64,000 bases of DNA from Paenibacillus chondroitinus NBRC 15376. Lineage in GTDB: Bacteria; Bacillota; Bacilli; Paenibacillales; NBRC-103111. Positions 50,536 through 59,947 of this stretch are shown one piece after another (position 1 is the stretch's first letter; each line of letters starts with the position of its first letter). The DNA lies in NCBI RefSeq assembly GCF_004000765.1, contig NZ_BILW01000018.1:81591-145590 (forward strand). Direction: 5' to 3'. Below the pieces are notes generated by a model that was not told the DNA's origin, did no database searches, and was given only the letters and a program-made list of their open reading frames with translations. Position numbers and translations under genes: made by a program.

Positions 50536-52344
50536 GTGCTGCTAAAAACGAAAATGCATTCGATTAAAACGCGTATGACGATTGGCTTTTTACTGCTCAA
50601 CCTGCTGTCGTTGCTTGTTGTCCTGCTGATATCAAATCAAGGATTTCAAAAAGTGATAGAGCGTGAATTTGTGGATGCATCCAATGACGCCGCTTCACGG
50701 TTCAGTTATCGAATGAATGATTATATCGAGCAAATCATTCAGACATCTGCGCCCATGCCAGCGAATGCACAATTCCAAGCTTTTTTGCGCGGCCAGTCCC
50801 TATTGCCGGAGCAAACCGAAGCGATTGAGAAAGAGATGCGCAAGTTTACTGCGATGAACCACCCGGAAATCGTCGGTATGTTTCTGATGTCCACGAATAA
50901 CCAGATGGTGTCGATGAACAGCTTTTTTTATTCCCAGTCATCCTATTACTGGCGGGAGCCGTGGTTTTCGCTCGATTATGATCAACAGATCCAAATCATT
51001 CCTACACATTTGACCAACTATCCGCAACAACCCAGATATGCGGTGATTTCTATTGTTAAGCCCGTCTACGACACCGTGACGATGGATATTATCGGCAGGT
51101 TCGTAATTGATGTGATGCCCAAAAACATCCGTGCTTCCTTCGGAGACGTGCGGATCGGGGATACGGGTTACTTCTTTGTCGTATCGCCAGATGATACCAT
51201 CATTTATCATCCCAATGACGATTGGCTTGGCATCCCTAGGGATAATACGCCTCTGTCCAGTCTCCAGCTGAATGAAGGGAACGAAACTTTTAATCAGAAT
51301 TGGAATGGGCAAAATTGGCTGATATCCGTTAATAAAACGAACCGGATGAACTGGCACGTCGTTTCCATGGTGCCTAAAAGTGAGCTGGAAGTGGGAGCCA
51401 AAGCTGTGGAGCGATCGATTATTATCGCGTTTCTAGCCGTAGCCATCATTATTGTGACGATTATTCCGCTCATGACTAGCCGGTTTGTCAAGCCGGTTAT
51501 TACCTTGCGAAATTTAATGGCGAAAGTGTCGACCGGTGATTTGAATGTCAGGGCGTACTTATCCAAACAGCAGGATGAAATGCAGAGTCTGAATGTCGGC
51601 TTCAACCACATGGTCTCTAGGTTGGACCAATTGATGACGACGGTCACCAATCTCCAAATGAAAGAGATGAAGCTGGAGCTTAGGCAAAAAGAAGCCTTGA
51701 TTCGGGCTTTGCAAAATCAAATAAATCCCCATTTGTTATACAACACGCTGGGGATTATTAAAAGCATGGCCTTTCTGGAAAATGTGCCACGTATTGAGAC
51801 AATCTCGCGCAATTTAGCCGACGTTTATCGGTATACGGCAAGATTCGAAAACGAAGAGGTCACCCTTCACGATGAGCTGAAGATTATGGCGAAATATTTG
51901 GAAATCGTGAAGCTCCGTTTTCCTATGTCGTTTATCCGCACCATCTCGGTGAATGAGAAGTTTTATGATTGCTTGTGCATGAAGTTGACGTTGCAGCCAA
52001 TTGTAGAAAATGCCGTCAAATATGCCATTGAACCCAATGGCGGAGAAGGGACGATCATCATCAATGCTTTTGAAGAAAGTGGAGATCTGATCTTGGAAAT
52101 CGCGGATAATGGGAAAGGGATTCCCGAGGCTCAGTTAGAGGATATTCAAGATTTGCTGCGCAAGGAGTCTGAGAGTCCCAACGGCTTTCCTTCTGCCAGC
52201 GGCTCATTAGGTCTCTCCAACGTACATGCCCGGCTTGTTCTGCGATATGGCCATAAGTACGGGATTCGAATTGATTCGTTTCCAGGACAAGGAACGGTTG
52301 TATCCATTCGATTGCCCTATCGTAGAATAGCAGATACAGGATAG
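50536..52344 (+). CDS. YesM-type sensor histidine kinase (second system)
   Basis: 602-residue kinase. First helix TIGFLLLNLLSLLVVLLISN, extracellular sensor with dCACHE-like features (TGYFFVVSPDDTIIYHPNDD), second helix SIIIAFLAVAIIIVTIIPLM, HAMP, His in NQINPHLLYNTLGIIKSM, ATPase motifs (LQPIVENAVKYAIE, IADNGKGIPE, LGLSNVHARLVLRYG). GTG 50536 directly after the regulator stop is preferred; the possible ribosome site AAAGGAATGGG is a bit far, and ATG 50554 is an alternative. Confidence 0.92.
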   Translation: MLLKTKMHSIKTRMTIGFLLLNLLSLLVVLLISNQGFQKVIEREFVDASNDAASRFSYRMNDYIEQIIQTSAPMPANAQFQAFLRGQSLLPEQTEAIEKEMRKFTAMNHPEIVGMFLMSTNNQMVSMNSFFYSQSSYYWREPWFSLDYDQQIQIIPTHLTNYPQQPRYAVISIVKPVYDTVTMDIIGRFVIDVMPKNIRASFGDVRIGDTGYFFVVSPDDTIIYHPNDDWLGIPRDNTPLSSLQLNEGNETFNQNWNGQNWLISVNKTNRMNWHVVSMVPKSELEVGAKAVERSIIIAFLAVAIIIVTIIPLMTSRFVKPVITLRNLMAKVSTGDLNVRAYLSKQQDEMQSLNVGFNHMVSRLDQLMTTVTNLQMKEMKLELRQKEALIRALQNQINPHLLYNTLGIIKSMAFLENVPRIETISRNLADVYRYTARFENEEVTLHDELKIMAKYLEIVKLRFPMSFIRTISVNEKFYDCLCMKLTLQPIVENAVKYAIEPNGGEGTIIINAFEESGDLILEIADNGKGIPEAQLEDIQDLLRKESESPNGFPSASGSLGLSNVHARLVLRYGHKYGIRIDSFPGQGTVVSIRLPYRRIADTG

Positions 52345-52346
52345 AT

Positions 52347-52385
52347 TCGTGAAATTGGATAGGAAATCGTGAAAACGGATAAGGA
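52347..52385 (+). promoter_or_regulatory. Direct-repeat AraC-type binding site
   Basis: Two copies of TCGTGAAA-N2-GGATA start at 52347 and 52367, exactly 20 bp apart, so both face the same side of the helix. The second lies over the -35 region of a TATACT -10 box (52405-52410), and the promoter has no -35 match of its own. This is the expected layout for an AraC-type activator. Confidence 0.65.
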
Positions 52386-52454
52386 GCGTTTTTCTCTTCT
52401 GCTCTATACTGAGGATGTAAAAACTTACTTGACGAGTATGAGGGGGAGCAAAGC

Positions 52455-53993
52455 ATGAGGAAAATGTTGACGCTTTCAATGTCAATGATCGTAATAGCAG
52501 CAGGACTGGCAGGCTGCAGCACCAGCAATGGCACTGTGGGCAAAGAGGAGTCGGTTCAGCCAACGGCCAAACAAAATGCGAATGTGGATGACGGCTCGGA
52601 GAAAATGGATATCACGATGCTCGTCAGCACAGCTGCCGGCGGTGGCTGGCCGGAGAACCACCCCATAATTAAGAAATTGAATGAAAAGCTGAACATCAAT
52701 TTGAAGTTCCAATGGGTGCCTGGGGATAACTATGAAGAGAAAATCAATGTAATGGCGGCTTCGAACGCATTTCCTGACATCTTCCAAATCTGGAATGCAA
52801 CTTCGTACAATAAATGGCAGGAGAAAGGTGTCTTTCTCGATTTGAAACCACAACTCTCGCAGTACCCGAACTTGACAAAAGAGATCCCGGAACACGATCT
52901 GCAAATGATGAATCCGAAGGATCATATCTATGGCTTGCCGATGTATGCGCCAAGCTTCCGTAGCAATTTATCGATTCGCAAAGATTGGTTGGATAAATTG
53001 AATTTAAAGATGCCTACAACGGTAGATGAGTTCTACGACGTGGGCAAAGCGTTCGTTGATAGGGATCCGAACGGCAACGGGAAGAAAGATACGATTGGCT
53101 TCAGTATGACTGTTGGTGTCAACGGCGGCTTAGGCAACATTGATTATTTGAAAGGCGCCTTCGGACTGGCGAATAACTGGAAGACGGTAGACGGCAAGCT
53201 TGTACCGATGCAATCGCAAGCGAAAGAATGGAAAGATCTTGCCGGATTCCTGCGCAAAGCGTATGCGGAAGGCGTGTTGGATAAAGATTTTGCCGTAAAT
53301 AAAGAACGAGATCCGTGGAACAAATTGGAGGCAAACACGAACGGGATGGCGGAGGTTAATCCGAATGAGCTGTATACAATTAGCCTGCCAAGTGTTCAAA
53401 AGCTCGACCCGAAAGCGGACATTGTCCAGCTTGCACCGCCGAAAGGACCGACAGGACTGCAATTTGCCAATACGGTGATCAGTACGACGAAGATTGTCGT
53501 GAATGCCAAAGTTGATGTGAAAAAGCAGCAGCGAATCTTGAAGCTGCTCGATTACATGCTGTCGGATGAGGGATATACGTTAATTAAGAACGGGATTGAA
53601 GGTGTGGATTACAAAAAAGAAGGCGACAAATTCACTGTGCTTCCAGCCTTTACTACGAATCGTCCGCAAATATTGTCTACGTGGTTTATCCGTCGCTATG
53701 ATCCGGGCATCCAGATTCGTCTATGGGACGATAAAGCTTATGCGGACAAGGTTCTTACCTGGTTTAAAAATACAGAACCCTACCGGTACGATAATCCTGG
53801 GGCAGGTCTTGTCTCGGAAACGCAGACGAAAGTCGGCAGTGAACTGGAGAAAAAGTTTACGAATGCCATTGTCAAGGTGATTGTCGGTCAAGAGCCTGTA
53901 GAAAGCATCGATAAAGCGGTCGAGCAGTGGAAATCAGGCGGAGGCGACCAAATTACGAAAGAGATCAACGATATTTATGCAAAAATGAAGTAG
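52455..53993 (+). CDS. Sugar-binding lipoprotein (sulfatase cluster)
   Basis: 512-residue receptor with lipobox LAGC at about residue 21. Contains MDITMLVSTAAGGGWPENHP, KDWLDKLNLKMPTTVDEFYD and the Ca-site-like loop DPNGNGKKDTIGF. Same family as the proteins at 37083 and 40811. AGGGGGAGC precedes the ATG. It is followed by a hairpin that could reduce readthrough into the permeases, the usual way to make receptor in excess. Ligand probably a sulfated sugar, from the downstream sulfatases. Confidence 0.93.
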   Translation: MRKMLTLSMSMIVIAAGLAGCSTSNGTVGKEESVQPTAKQNANVDDGSEKMDITMLVSTAAGGGWPENHPIIKKLNEKLNINLKFQWVPGDNYEEKINVMAASNAFPDIFQIWNATSYNKWQEKGVFLDLKPQLSQYPNLTKEIPEHDLQMMNPKDHIYGLPMYAPSFRSNLSIRKDWLDKLNLKMPTTVDEFYDVGKAFVDRDPNGNGKKDTIGFSMTVGVNGGLGNIDYLKGAFGLANNWKTVDGKLVPMQSQAKEWKDLAGFLRKAYAEGVLDKDFAVNKERDPWNKLEANTNGMAEVNPNELYTISLPSVQKLDPKADIVQLAPPKGPTGLQFANTVISTTKIVVNAKVDVKKQQRILKLLDYMLSDEGYTLIKNGIEGVDYKKEGDKFTVLPAFTTNRPQILSTWFIRRYDPGIQIRLWDDKAYADKVLTWFKNTEPYRYDNPGAGLVSETQTKVGSELEKKFTNAIVKVIVGQEPVESIDKAVEQWKSGGGDQITKEINDIYAKMK

Positions 53994-54004
53994 ATCTTCT
54001 ACTG

Positions 54005-54032
54005 GGGAAACCACGGTTTCGTGGTTTCCTTC
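54005..54032 (+). terminator. Attenuating hairpin between receptor and permeases
   Basis: GGAAACCACG and CGTGGTTTCC with a short loop, followed by TTCTTTG. The stem is strong but the T tract is interrupted, so partial termination is plausible. Confidence 0.65.
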
Positions 54033-54074
54033 TTTGTTAAACAGAGTCTTATCCTTATGGAAGGGGGAGCGACA

Positions 54075-54980
54075 ATGACGGCAACCAAGAAACTGCTCCG
54101 CCGTGGATTACCGCTTTATGCGATGATTGCACCGGGCGTGCTTTTTTTCATCCTATTTCGTTACTTACCCATGTTCGGCGTCGCCATTGCCTTTCAGGAC
54201 TATGATCCATTTGATGGCTTCCTCCATAGTGATTGGGTCGGCTTAGAGCATTTCCGCCGCCTATTTACGGAGGCTGATTTCTGGTTCTTGATGCGCAATA
54301 CGTTGATCATGAGTTCTTTGAATTTATTTCTCTTTTTTCCGGCTCCAATCATTCTAGCGCTGCTGCTGAACGAAGTCAGATTGAAGGCCTACCGCCAATC
54401 GGTGCAGACCATTACGTACTTGCCTCATTTTCTGTCCTGGGTTGTGGTTGTCAGTATGACCGTAATCTTGTTCTCAACCCAAGACGGAGCGGTGAATAAG
54501 CTGCTTATTTCCTGGGGCTGGGAGCGGTTCGATCTGTTAACGAATCCCGAATATTTCCGCACCATGTATTTGATTCAAAATATTTGGAAAGAGACCGGCT
54601 GGAGTGCAATCATTTTTCTGGCGGCGCTTGCTTCTGTAGATCCGACCTTGTTCGAAGCGGCAGTCGTAGATGGCGCAAGCCGATGGAAGCAAATGCTGAA
54701 TATAAGTCTTCCGGCACTCAAATCCGTCATCTTCATCATGTTTATTTTACGGCTTGGGCAGGTGCTGGATATTGGCTTCGAACACGTGTTATTGCTGCAA
54801 AATCCGCTTAATATGGACGTTTCGGACGTTTTTGACACCTATGTATATCGGTCAGGTATCCTCTCGGCACAATTCAGCTTTACGACGGCAGTGGGGTTAT
54901 TTAAATCAGCCATTGGCCTTGTGCTTGTGATTACGGCGAACGCGCTGGCGAGGCGCTTTGGAGAAGAGGGGGTATACTGA
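54075..54980 (+). CDS. Sugar ABC permease (LplB type)
   Basis: 301-residue permease. Starts ATKKLLRRGLPLYAMIAPGV, with YLPMFGVAIAFQDYDPFDGF, YRQSVQTITYLPHFLSWVVV and the coupling loop FEAAVVDGASRWKQMLNISL, all typical of LplB. ATG 54075 follows GAAGGGGG; the longer frame from 54021 begins in the attenuator hairpin. Ends one base into the next gene (TGATG). Confidence 0.94.
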   Translation: MTATKKLLRRGLPLYAMIAPGVLFFILFRYLPMFGVAIAFQDYDPFDGFLHSDWVGLEHFRRLFTEADFWFLMRNTLIMSSLNLFLFFPAPIILALLLNEVRLKAYRQSVQTITYLPHFLSWVVVVSMTVILFSTQDGAVNKLLISWGWERFDLLTNPEYFRTMYLIQNIWKETGWSAIIFLAALASVDPTLFEAAVVDGASRWKQMLNISLPALKSVIFIMFILRLGQVLDIGFEHVLLLQNPLNMDVSDVFDTYVYRSGILSAQFSFTTAVGLFKSAIGLVLVITANALARRFGEEGVY

Positions 54981-55843
54981 TGGCTGCCAAAGGAACCGAT
55001 CGGCTGTTTGTTTGGATTGTATACGCTTTATTAGCGCTCGCATCGCTGCTTGTTATTGTGCCTTTCATCTATGTCGTGGTCGTTTCATTTGCTACAAAAC
55101 ATGAAGTGTTAGCAAGAGGATTCTTCTTATATCCAAAGGAATGGACGCTCAACTCCTACCAATTTCTGCTGCGGGAGCAAAATTTCATCACTTCTTTTAA
55201 AAATTCGCTCGTCATTACGATCATCGGAACGGCGATTAATATCTCGATGACCAGCTTGATGGCATACGGCTTATCGAAGGTCTGGCTGCCCGGTCGTAAA
55301 ACCATTAATTTTCTAGTACTTGTCACCATGCTGTTTAGTGGTGGGATTATCCCGACCTACCTGGTGATCAAAGCGTTCGGACTATTGGACAGCTATAGTT
55401 CACTCTGGCTCTCGGGGGCGATTGCGCCTTTTCATTTGATTGTGATGAGGAGTTTTTTCCAAAACTTCCCGGCCGAACTGGAGGAATCATCGCGAATGGA
55501 TGGCTGCGGGGAACTTCGTTTGTTCTGGCAGATCGTACTGCCGCTTTCGATGCCGGCGGTGGCGACGTTCACGTTATTTTATATGGTGCAAAATTGGAAT
55601 ACGTATTTCTCAGCATTGTTGTATTTGAACGATACGCAGATGTGGCCGCTTCAAGTCTATTTAAGGCAAATGCTTATTGAATCCAGTGATTCCTCAATGA
55701 TGCTTGTTGTTGAAGGCTTCGAGTACGGTCCACCGGTCAAAATGGCTGCTGTCGTCATCGTTGCGGCACCGATGCTGCTCGTCTACCCATTCATGCAAAA
55801 ACATTTTAACCAAGGAATGCTGTTAGGTTCCGTCAAAGGCTGA
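54980..55843 (+). CDS. Sugar ABC permease (YtcP type)
   Basis: 287-residue partner permease: WIVYALLALASLLVIVPFIY, MLFSGGIIPTYLVIKAFGLL, the coupling loop EESSRMDGCGELRLFWQIVL and the invariant end FNQGMLLGSVKG. Shares a base with the stop of the first permease. As in the other cluster, no ATPase is encoded nearby; a shared ATPase is expected elsewhere. Confidence 0.94.
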   Translation: MAAKGTDRLFVWIVYALLALASLLVIVPFIYVVVVSFATKHEVLARGFFLYPKEWTLNSYQFLLREQNFITSFKNSLVITIIGTAINISMTSLMAYGLSKVWLPGRKTINFLVLVTMLFSGGIIPTYLVIKAFGLLDSYSSLWLSGAIAPFHLIVMRSFFQNFPAELEESSRMDGCGELRLFWQIVLPLSMPAVATFTLFYMVQNWNTYFSALLYLNDTQMWPLQVYLRQMLIESSDSSMMLVVEGFEYGPPVKMAAVVIVAAPMLLVYPFMQKHFNQGMLLGSVKG

Positions 55844-55896
55844 ATATAAATAGCTGCAAAAAACGAACAAAAAAACGATGAGGAGTTGGGGATCAA

Positions 55897-57405
55897 ATGA
55901 GTATGGAAAACCGGAATATTTTATTGATTTTGACCGATCAGCAACGTGTGGATACATTGAAGGCTTACGGCGGAAAGGTGTGCCAAACGCCCAATCTCGA
56001 TCAGTTATCGGAAGATAGTATTGTATTTACGAATGCCTATACGAGTTGTCCGATTTGTACGCCGGCAAGATCCTCTTTGCAAACCGGGTATTACCCGTTT
56101 AATGTGGGCATGCAGGCGAACTCGTATGGATCGCATTGCTTGATCAGGGAGCTGCCGGATCATCCGGACCTGCTCAGCAGACAATTGCAGAAGCAAAATT
56201 ACAGTGTTGGTTATACCGGGAAATGGCACCTGGGTCAAGGCAATGATTCCGCAGAAACGCAACATTATTTGAGTCAGGGCGAGCATGTCATTCAATTTCC
56301 GGAATTTAAATACGATATGCGTTCACTCCCTTCGGATGTAGGGTATGAAGCGGACGATTTCCCGGGTCATGGGATTGGCGGTTATCACTATAAACAGTTC
56401 AAAGACTACTTGGAAGAAAATAACCTCTCGTTCGAAACGAAAAATAAGTTATCCGGCAATTTCGATGTACATACCGCTGCGGAAGTGGTTTCACCTATTG
56501 AATCGACGGTGGAGTACTATTTGACAGAACGGGCTATTCATTACATGGAGCGATTCCGTAAACGTTCGAAGCCGTTCTTTTTTGCGCTCAACTACTGGGG
56601 GCCGCATGAGCCATATATGGCACCGACCAAGCATCTCGATCTGTACCGTGACATGGAACTGGAGCCTTGGCCCAACTTTTACGATGAGGGGCATAAGAAA
56701 CCGTCGATCCATAAAGCGAAAAGCGCGAAATCGAAGGAATGGGAAGCTTTTGCTCCTTATGTGAAGCATTATTATGGCTTTATGAGCTCCATCGATGAGC
56801 AAATCGGTCGAATCATCGCTTATTTAAAAGAGCATGATCTATATGACAATACGACGATTATTTTTTCGGCGGATCATGGCGAATCACTGGGCATTCATGG
56901 CGGATTAAGCGATAAAGCCTTTTTCATGTATGAGGAAACATGCCGTATTCCCTTATTTGTAAAGCCGGCAGGAAATAGCGTGCATCGTGAAGAAAATCAC
57001 TTTGTTGGCACATGCGATCTGTATGCGACCATTCTTGAGTTGGCCGGTGTAGAGCGGGAGAAAGCGGAGAACCGGGATGGACGTTCATTTGCGCCTATGC
57101 TGCGTAATACGGATGAGCCTTTGGCTTCTTGGCCGGATTGTGTGGTAACGGAATGTTCAGGACTTGAGAGCGTGATGTATACGCAAAGAATGATTCGTTA
57201 TGAAAAGATGAAGTATGTGTTTAATTGCGGTGACCTCGATGAGCTCTATGATTTAAGCAAGGACCCTTACGAATTGGAAAATCTGATTGATCATGCTGAC
57301 TATGCGGAGAAACTGCGTTTCCTTAGATTAAGGCTGGCAGATTGGATGGTTCAGCATCGAGACGGTGCCTTGAAAATATTTAAGCGCATGCGGGATCTCC
57401 CTTAG
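55897..57405 (+). CDS. Type I sulfatase (CTPAR motif)
   Basis: 502-residue sulfatase, removing sulfate esters from sugars. It opens NILLILTDQQRVDTLKAYGG (metal Asp), and has the C-x-P-x-R signature CTPARSSLQTG with Cys54, which must be converted to formylglycine to be active. The lysine motif GYTGKWHLGQG and the second metal site FSADHGESLGIHG follow. No signal peptide, so it acts inside the cell on imported sugar. GAGGAGTTGGGG precedes the ATG. No maturase is encoded in the window. Confidence 0.93.
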   Translation: MSMENRNILLILTDQQRVDTLKAYGGKVCQTPNLDQLSEDSIVFTNAYTSCPICTPARSSLQTGYYPFNVGMQANSYGSHCLIRELPDHPDLLSRQLQKQNYSVGYTGKWHLGQGNDSAETQHYLSQGEHVIQFPEFKYDMRSLPSDVGYEADDFPGHGIGGYHYKQFKDYLEENNLSFETKNKLSGNFDVHTAAEVVSPIESTVEYYLTERAIHYMERFRKRSKPFFFALNYWGPHEPYMAPTKHLDLYRDMELEPWPNFYDEGHKKPSIHKAKSAKSKEWEAFAPYVKHYYGFMSSIDEQIGRIIAYLKEHDLYDNTTIIFSADHGESLGIHGGLSDKAFFMYEETCRIPLFVKPAGNSVHREENHFVGTCDLYATILELAGVEREKAENRDGRSFAPMLRNTDEPLASWPDCVVTECSGLESVMYTQRMIRYEKMKYVFNCGDLDELYDLSKDPYELENLIDHADYAEKLRFLRLRLADWMVQHRDGALKIFKRMRDLP

Positions 57406-57449
57406 AAAGGTGAATAAAAGGCAAATTTGCGGAAGGCTGGTGCTGCATC

Positions 57450-58826
57450 ATGAAGGCTAAAAGACCGAATGTCGTTTTTCTTATTTCAGACGATCATCGC
57501 GACGAGGCGATAGGTGCTTTCGGAAATACGGTTCTACAGACCCCTGTATTGGATGGATTAGGGAATAGCGGCGTCTCGTTCAGGAATACGCATATTTTCG
57601 GCGGATTAACGGGAGCTGTCTGTGCCCCAAGCCGGGCGTGCGTTAATACGGGAAAATCCATTTTCCACACGATGGTCGGGCAGGAACTGCACAAATGTGA
57701 GCACTCAACAGACATTCGTTCCGACGTCAAATTAATGCCGCAAACGCTGCGGGAATCGGGTTACTACACGCATGCGGTCGGCAAATGGCATAACGACAAA
57801 GCGAGTTTTGCGAGAAGCTTTGATGACGGTGACAAACTGTTTTTTTACGGGATGAGCCCGCATACCCAAGTGCCTGTCCAAGACTTCGATCCAACGGGCG
57901 CCTATTCCAAGGAGCGGGAATATACCGAAGAAACGTTTTCGACTCAATTATTTACCGATGCCGCCGTGCAGTTTGTTGAAACCTATGAGAATGAGAGCCC
58001 GTTCTATCTGTATGTGGCATATACGGCACCTCATGATCCACGAACAGCGCCGGAGCCTTATGCTTCCATGTATCATCGGGACGATATTCCGCTGCCTGCT
58101 AACTTTAGCCAGGAACACCCTTTTGACAATGGAGAAATGTTGGTTCGCGATGAAAAGTTGGCTTCCCTGCCTCGGGATGGGGAGGAAATTCGCCAGCATA
58201 TCGCAGACTATTATGCAATGATCACTCACATGGATGCGGAGATCGGGCGGATCGTGGATGCTCTGAAAGTGAAGGGCATCTATGAGAACACGCTTATCGT
58301 GTATACCGCAGATCATGGGTTAGCCCTTGGGCAGCATGGTCTAATGGGAAAGCAAAATCTGTATGAACATAGCGTTCGAATTCCCCTCATCATGTCTGGG
58401 GCTGGCCTGCCGCAAGGCAGACAGATTAAGGGACTTTCCAGTAATATCGATATTTTCCCGACAGTGGCTGCAATAACTGATGTGGAGCTTCCGGAAGGAA
58501 CGGAGGGTCTTTCATTGCTCCCGCTCGTCTCAGAGGAGAGGGATTCCGTCCGAGACGTTGTTTGTTCGGTGTACAAAGATGTGCAGCGCATGGCGATGGA
58601 TGGGGAATGGAAGCTCATCCGTTACTACCGCTCACCCCTTACGGGATTAGGAAGCGATCGTGTGCAGTTATTTAATCTGATTGACGACCCTTGGGAAACG
58701 ACGGATTTATTCAACGATGCGATCGGCGTAGAACCGATGGAACGGCTTAATGCTGCACTCGAGGACTGGATGCGAGTGACAGGCGACTTTCTGGCAGGCA
58801 GCCCTAGTTCGGAGAGGCTCGGATAG
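57450..58826 (+). CDS. Type I sulfatase (CAPSR motif)
   Basis: 458-residue sulfatase with the signature [11 protein letters not shown] (Cys58) and the start [20 protein letters not shown]. Other active-site parts: [12 protein letters not shown] and [20 protein letters not shown]. It is only distantly similar to the preceding sulfatase, so the two probably cut sulfates at different positions. No signal peptide. The start context is weak (GGAAGGCTGG upstream). Last gene of the operon. Confidence 0.93.
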   Translation: MKAKRPNVVFLISDDHRDEAIGAFGNTVLQTPVLDGLGNSGVSFRNTHIFGGLTGAVCAPSRACVNTGKSIFHTMVGQELHKCEHSTDIRSDVKLMPQTLRESGYYTHAVGKWHNDKASFARSFDDGDKLFFYGMSPHTQVPVQDFDPTGAYSKEREYTEETFSTQLFTDAAVQFVETYENESPFYLYVAYTAPHDPRTAPEPYASMYHRDDIPLPANFSQEHPFDNGEMLVRDEKLASLPRDGEEIRQHIADYYAMITHMDAEIGRIVDALKVKGIYENTLIVYTADHGLALGQHGLMGKQNLYEHSVRIPLIMSGAGLPQGRQIKGLSSNIDIFPTVAAITDVELPEGTEGLSLLPLVSEERDSVRDVVCSVYKDVQRMAMDGEWKLIRYYRSPLTGLGSDRVQLFNLIDDPWETTDLFNDAIGVEPMERLNAALEDWMRVTGDFLAGSPSSERLG

Positions 58827-58888
58827 TTATCCGGTCGACGTCTCAAGGGCCAGTGATATTTCCGCTCAGCCTCGGTGATCGGCATACT

Positions 58889-58938
58889 TTAAACCCCTCT
58901 TATTCCTCTTCCGAGTGAAGGTGAATGGGAGGTTTTTT
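58889..58938 (+). terminator. Probable terminator after the sulfatase operon
   Basis: AAACCCCTC and GGGAGGTTTTTT can pair imperfectly and are followed by a T run. Ends the transport-sulfatase operon. Confidence 0.5.
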
Positions 58939-58965
58939 ATTGGGAGGCTAGCGCTCCTGCATGGG

Positions 58966-59156
58966 CTGAGGGAACTAGAGTCCGCTATATTTCTGAAAAG
59001 GCACCTCTTCCACTTGCAGGGGAACTACGGTCCGCTATTTTGTCCAAATCACCGAAAAAAAGTGCCGTGGCGGCCGAATAAGTGCCTGTAGTTCCCCTCC
59101 GGTGAGGAAATAGCTTGTTTTGCTACAAATAGAGGACTCCAGTTCCCCTCCAATCA
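58966..59156. repeat. Palindromic repeat region (family A)
   Basis: Two relatives of the 29527 array: GGGAACTAGAGTCCGCTAT and GGGGAACTACGGTCCGCTA paired with GTGCCTGTAGTTCCCC and ACTCCAGTTCCCC. The outer arms GGGGAACT/AGTTCCCC are shared with the array. No gene lies here. Confidence 0.7.
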
Positions 59157-59194
59157 AGAGTTAGCGGAAATCTTAATTCTCGCTAAGTTCCTTG

Positions 59195-59203
59195 TGATAT
59201 AAT
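59195..59203 (+). promoter_or_regulatory. Extended -10 promoter of the DUF2294 gene
   Basis: TGATATAAT, with hexamer 59198-59203. A possible ATG at 59202 lies inside this box, which rules it out as the translation start. Confidence 0.6.
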
Positions 59204-59231
59204 GGGAGAAAAAATGGTAGGGAGCGGTTGG

Positions 59232-59585
59232 ATGAAGCATTCATACTCGCCCGGCGAACTGAAACAGGAAATTATTAAGATCTATAATTCTATCAATCAG
59301 GAAATATTCGGAACCGGCATCAAATCGCAAAAGGTTGACATCTCCGGGGACAAGGTGTTTATTTTTGCCACGCACAAGCGTATACCGGCTTTGAAAATAC
59401 TGGACGGTTCGAATCGGAGCTTGACCGCTAGCGTGGACATTCTGCTTATGGAAGCCAACAAGCGCATGCTCAAGCAGCAGATTGAGAGTAAGCTTGGTCT
59501 GGAGGTTAAGCTGGTGCTGAAGGATTATGACCCGGAAACGGAATTATCGGGTACTGTGATTTTGTTTAAAGAGCCTTTGGAATAG
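59232..59585 (+). CDS. DUF2294-family protein
   Basis: 117-residue soluble protein of the DUF2294 family, function unknown. Features: SPGELKQEIIKIYNSINQEI, GTGIKSQKVDISGDKVFIFA, HKRIPALKILDGSNRSLT, and LLMEANKRMLKQQIESKLG, followed by a C-terminal strand TVILFKEPLE. ATG 59232 is preceded by GGGAGCGG; earlier in-frame ATGs at 59202 and 59214 lie in or just after the -10 box. Monocistronic, between repeats and the NIF3-like operon. Confidence 0.8.
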   Translation: MKHSYSPGELKQEIIKIYNSINQEIFGTGIKSQKVDISGDKVFIFATHKRIPALKILDGSNRSLTASVDILLMEANKRMLKQQIESKLGLEVKLVLKDYDPETELSGTVILFKEPLE

Positions 59586-59642
59586 TTGTGTTATATAACA
59601 TGACGTGAATGGGCGTTTTGAACTGAAAATTTCAACTTTTCA

Positions 59643-59671
59643 TTGACATGAACTTTATTTGTTGTTATATT
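59643..59671 (+). promoter_or_regulatory. Sigma-A promoter far upstream of the NIF3-like gene
   Basis: TTGACA (59643-59648), 17 bases, TATATT (59666-59671). The transcript would carry a leader of about 320 bases. A palindrome TTGTATACAA (59700-59709) lies about 25 bases past the likely start point. Confidence 0.65.
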
Positions 59672-59742
59672 TACTGACATAAACAGCTGAAAAATATTTT
59701 TGTATACAATATGCAATTACCAGAGTATTTTTCAAAAATTTA

Positions 59743-59771
59743 TGCTATGATGGCAGTGTAAGCGTTTTACA
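59743..59771 (+). promoter_or_regulatory. Second promoter with an operator-like palindrome
   Basis: Extended -10 TGCTATGAT (hexamer 59746-59751) followed by TGTAAGCGTTTTACA (59757-59771), arms TGTAA and TTACA around GCGTT. This is like LacI/CcpA-type sites but has one base more than the cre consensus. It would cover the start point. Confidence 0.5.
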
Positions 59772-59947
59772 GGAGGGAGCATTAAGGGTCGAATCCTTGT
59801 GTGAACAAGAGATCAGATGCCATAGTGCCGCTCTTTACAAGCCTATTTTCATGCAGGTGCTAAGGAACTCCAATTTCTGGAGAGCTTTACGACCGCTACT
59901 AATGACACTATCGGATTCTTTAAGTCCGTATGCTCATAAGTAGCGGT
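59771..59947 (+). ncRNA. Structured leader of the NIF3-ABC operon
   Basis: About 175 bases between the operator and the coding region, with nested hairpins: CTTGT/ACAAG, CTCCA/TGGAG, CGGATT/AGTCCG, and a long final stem ACCGCTACTAATGA (59892-59905) with TCATAAGTAGCGGT (59934-59947), followed by TATTTGTTATTT. It ends like a weak terminator. It matches none of the riboswitch consensus sequences I could recall. A TTG frame (59797-59943, 48 codons) overlaps it, so a short protein is a rival reading. Confidence 0.4.

Noticed and set aside
59757..59771. A perfect CcpA cre site
   Set aside because: TGTAAGCGTTTTACA resembles cre but has one extra base in the centre, so the terminal CA is out of register; kept only as a generic LacI-type operator candidate.
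59771..59947. TPP riboswitch or T-box leader upstream of the NIF3-ABC operon
   Set aside because: Neither the conserved CTGAGA/ACCTGATCTGGATAAT blocks of TPP switches nor the GGTGGNACCGCG antiterminator of T-boxes is present.
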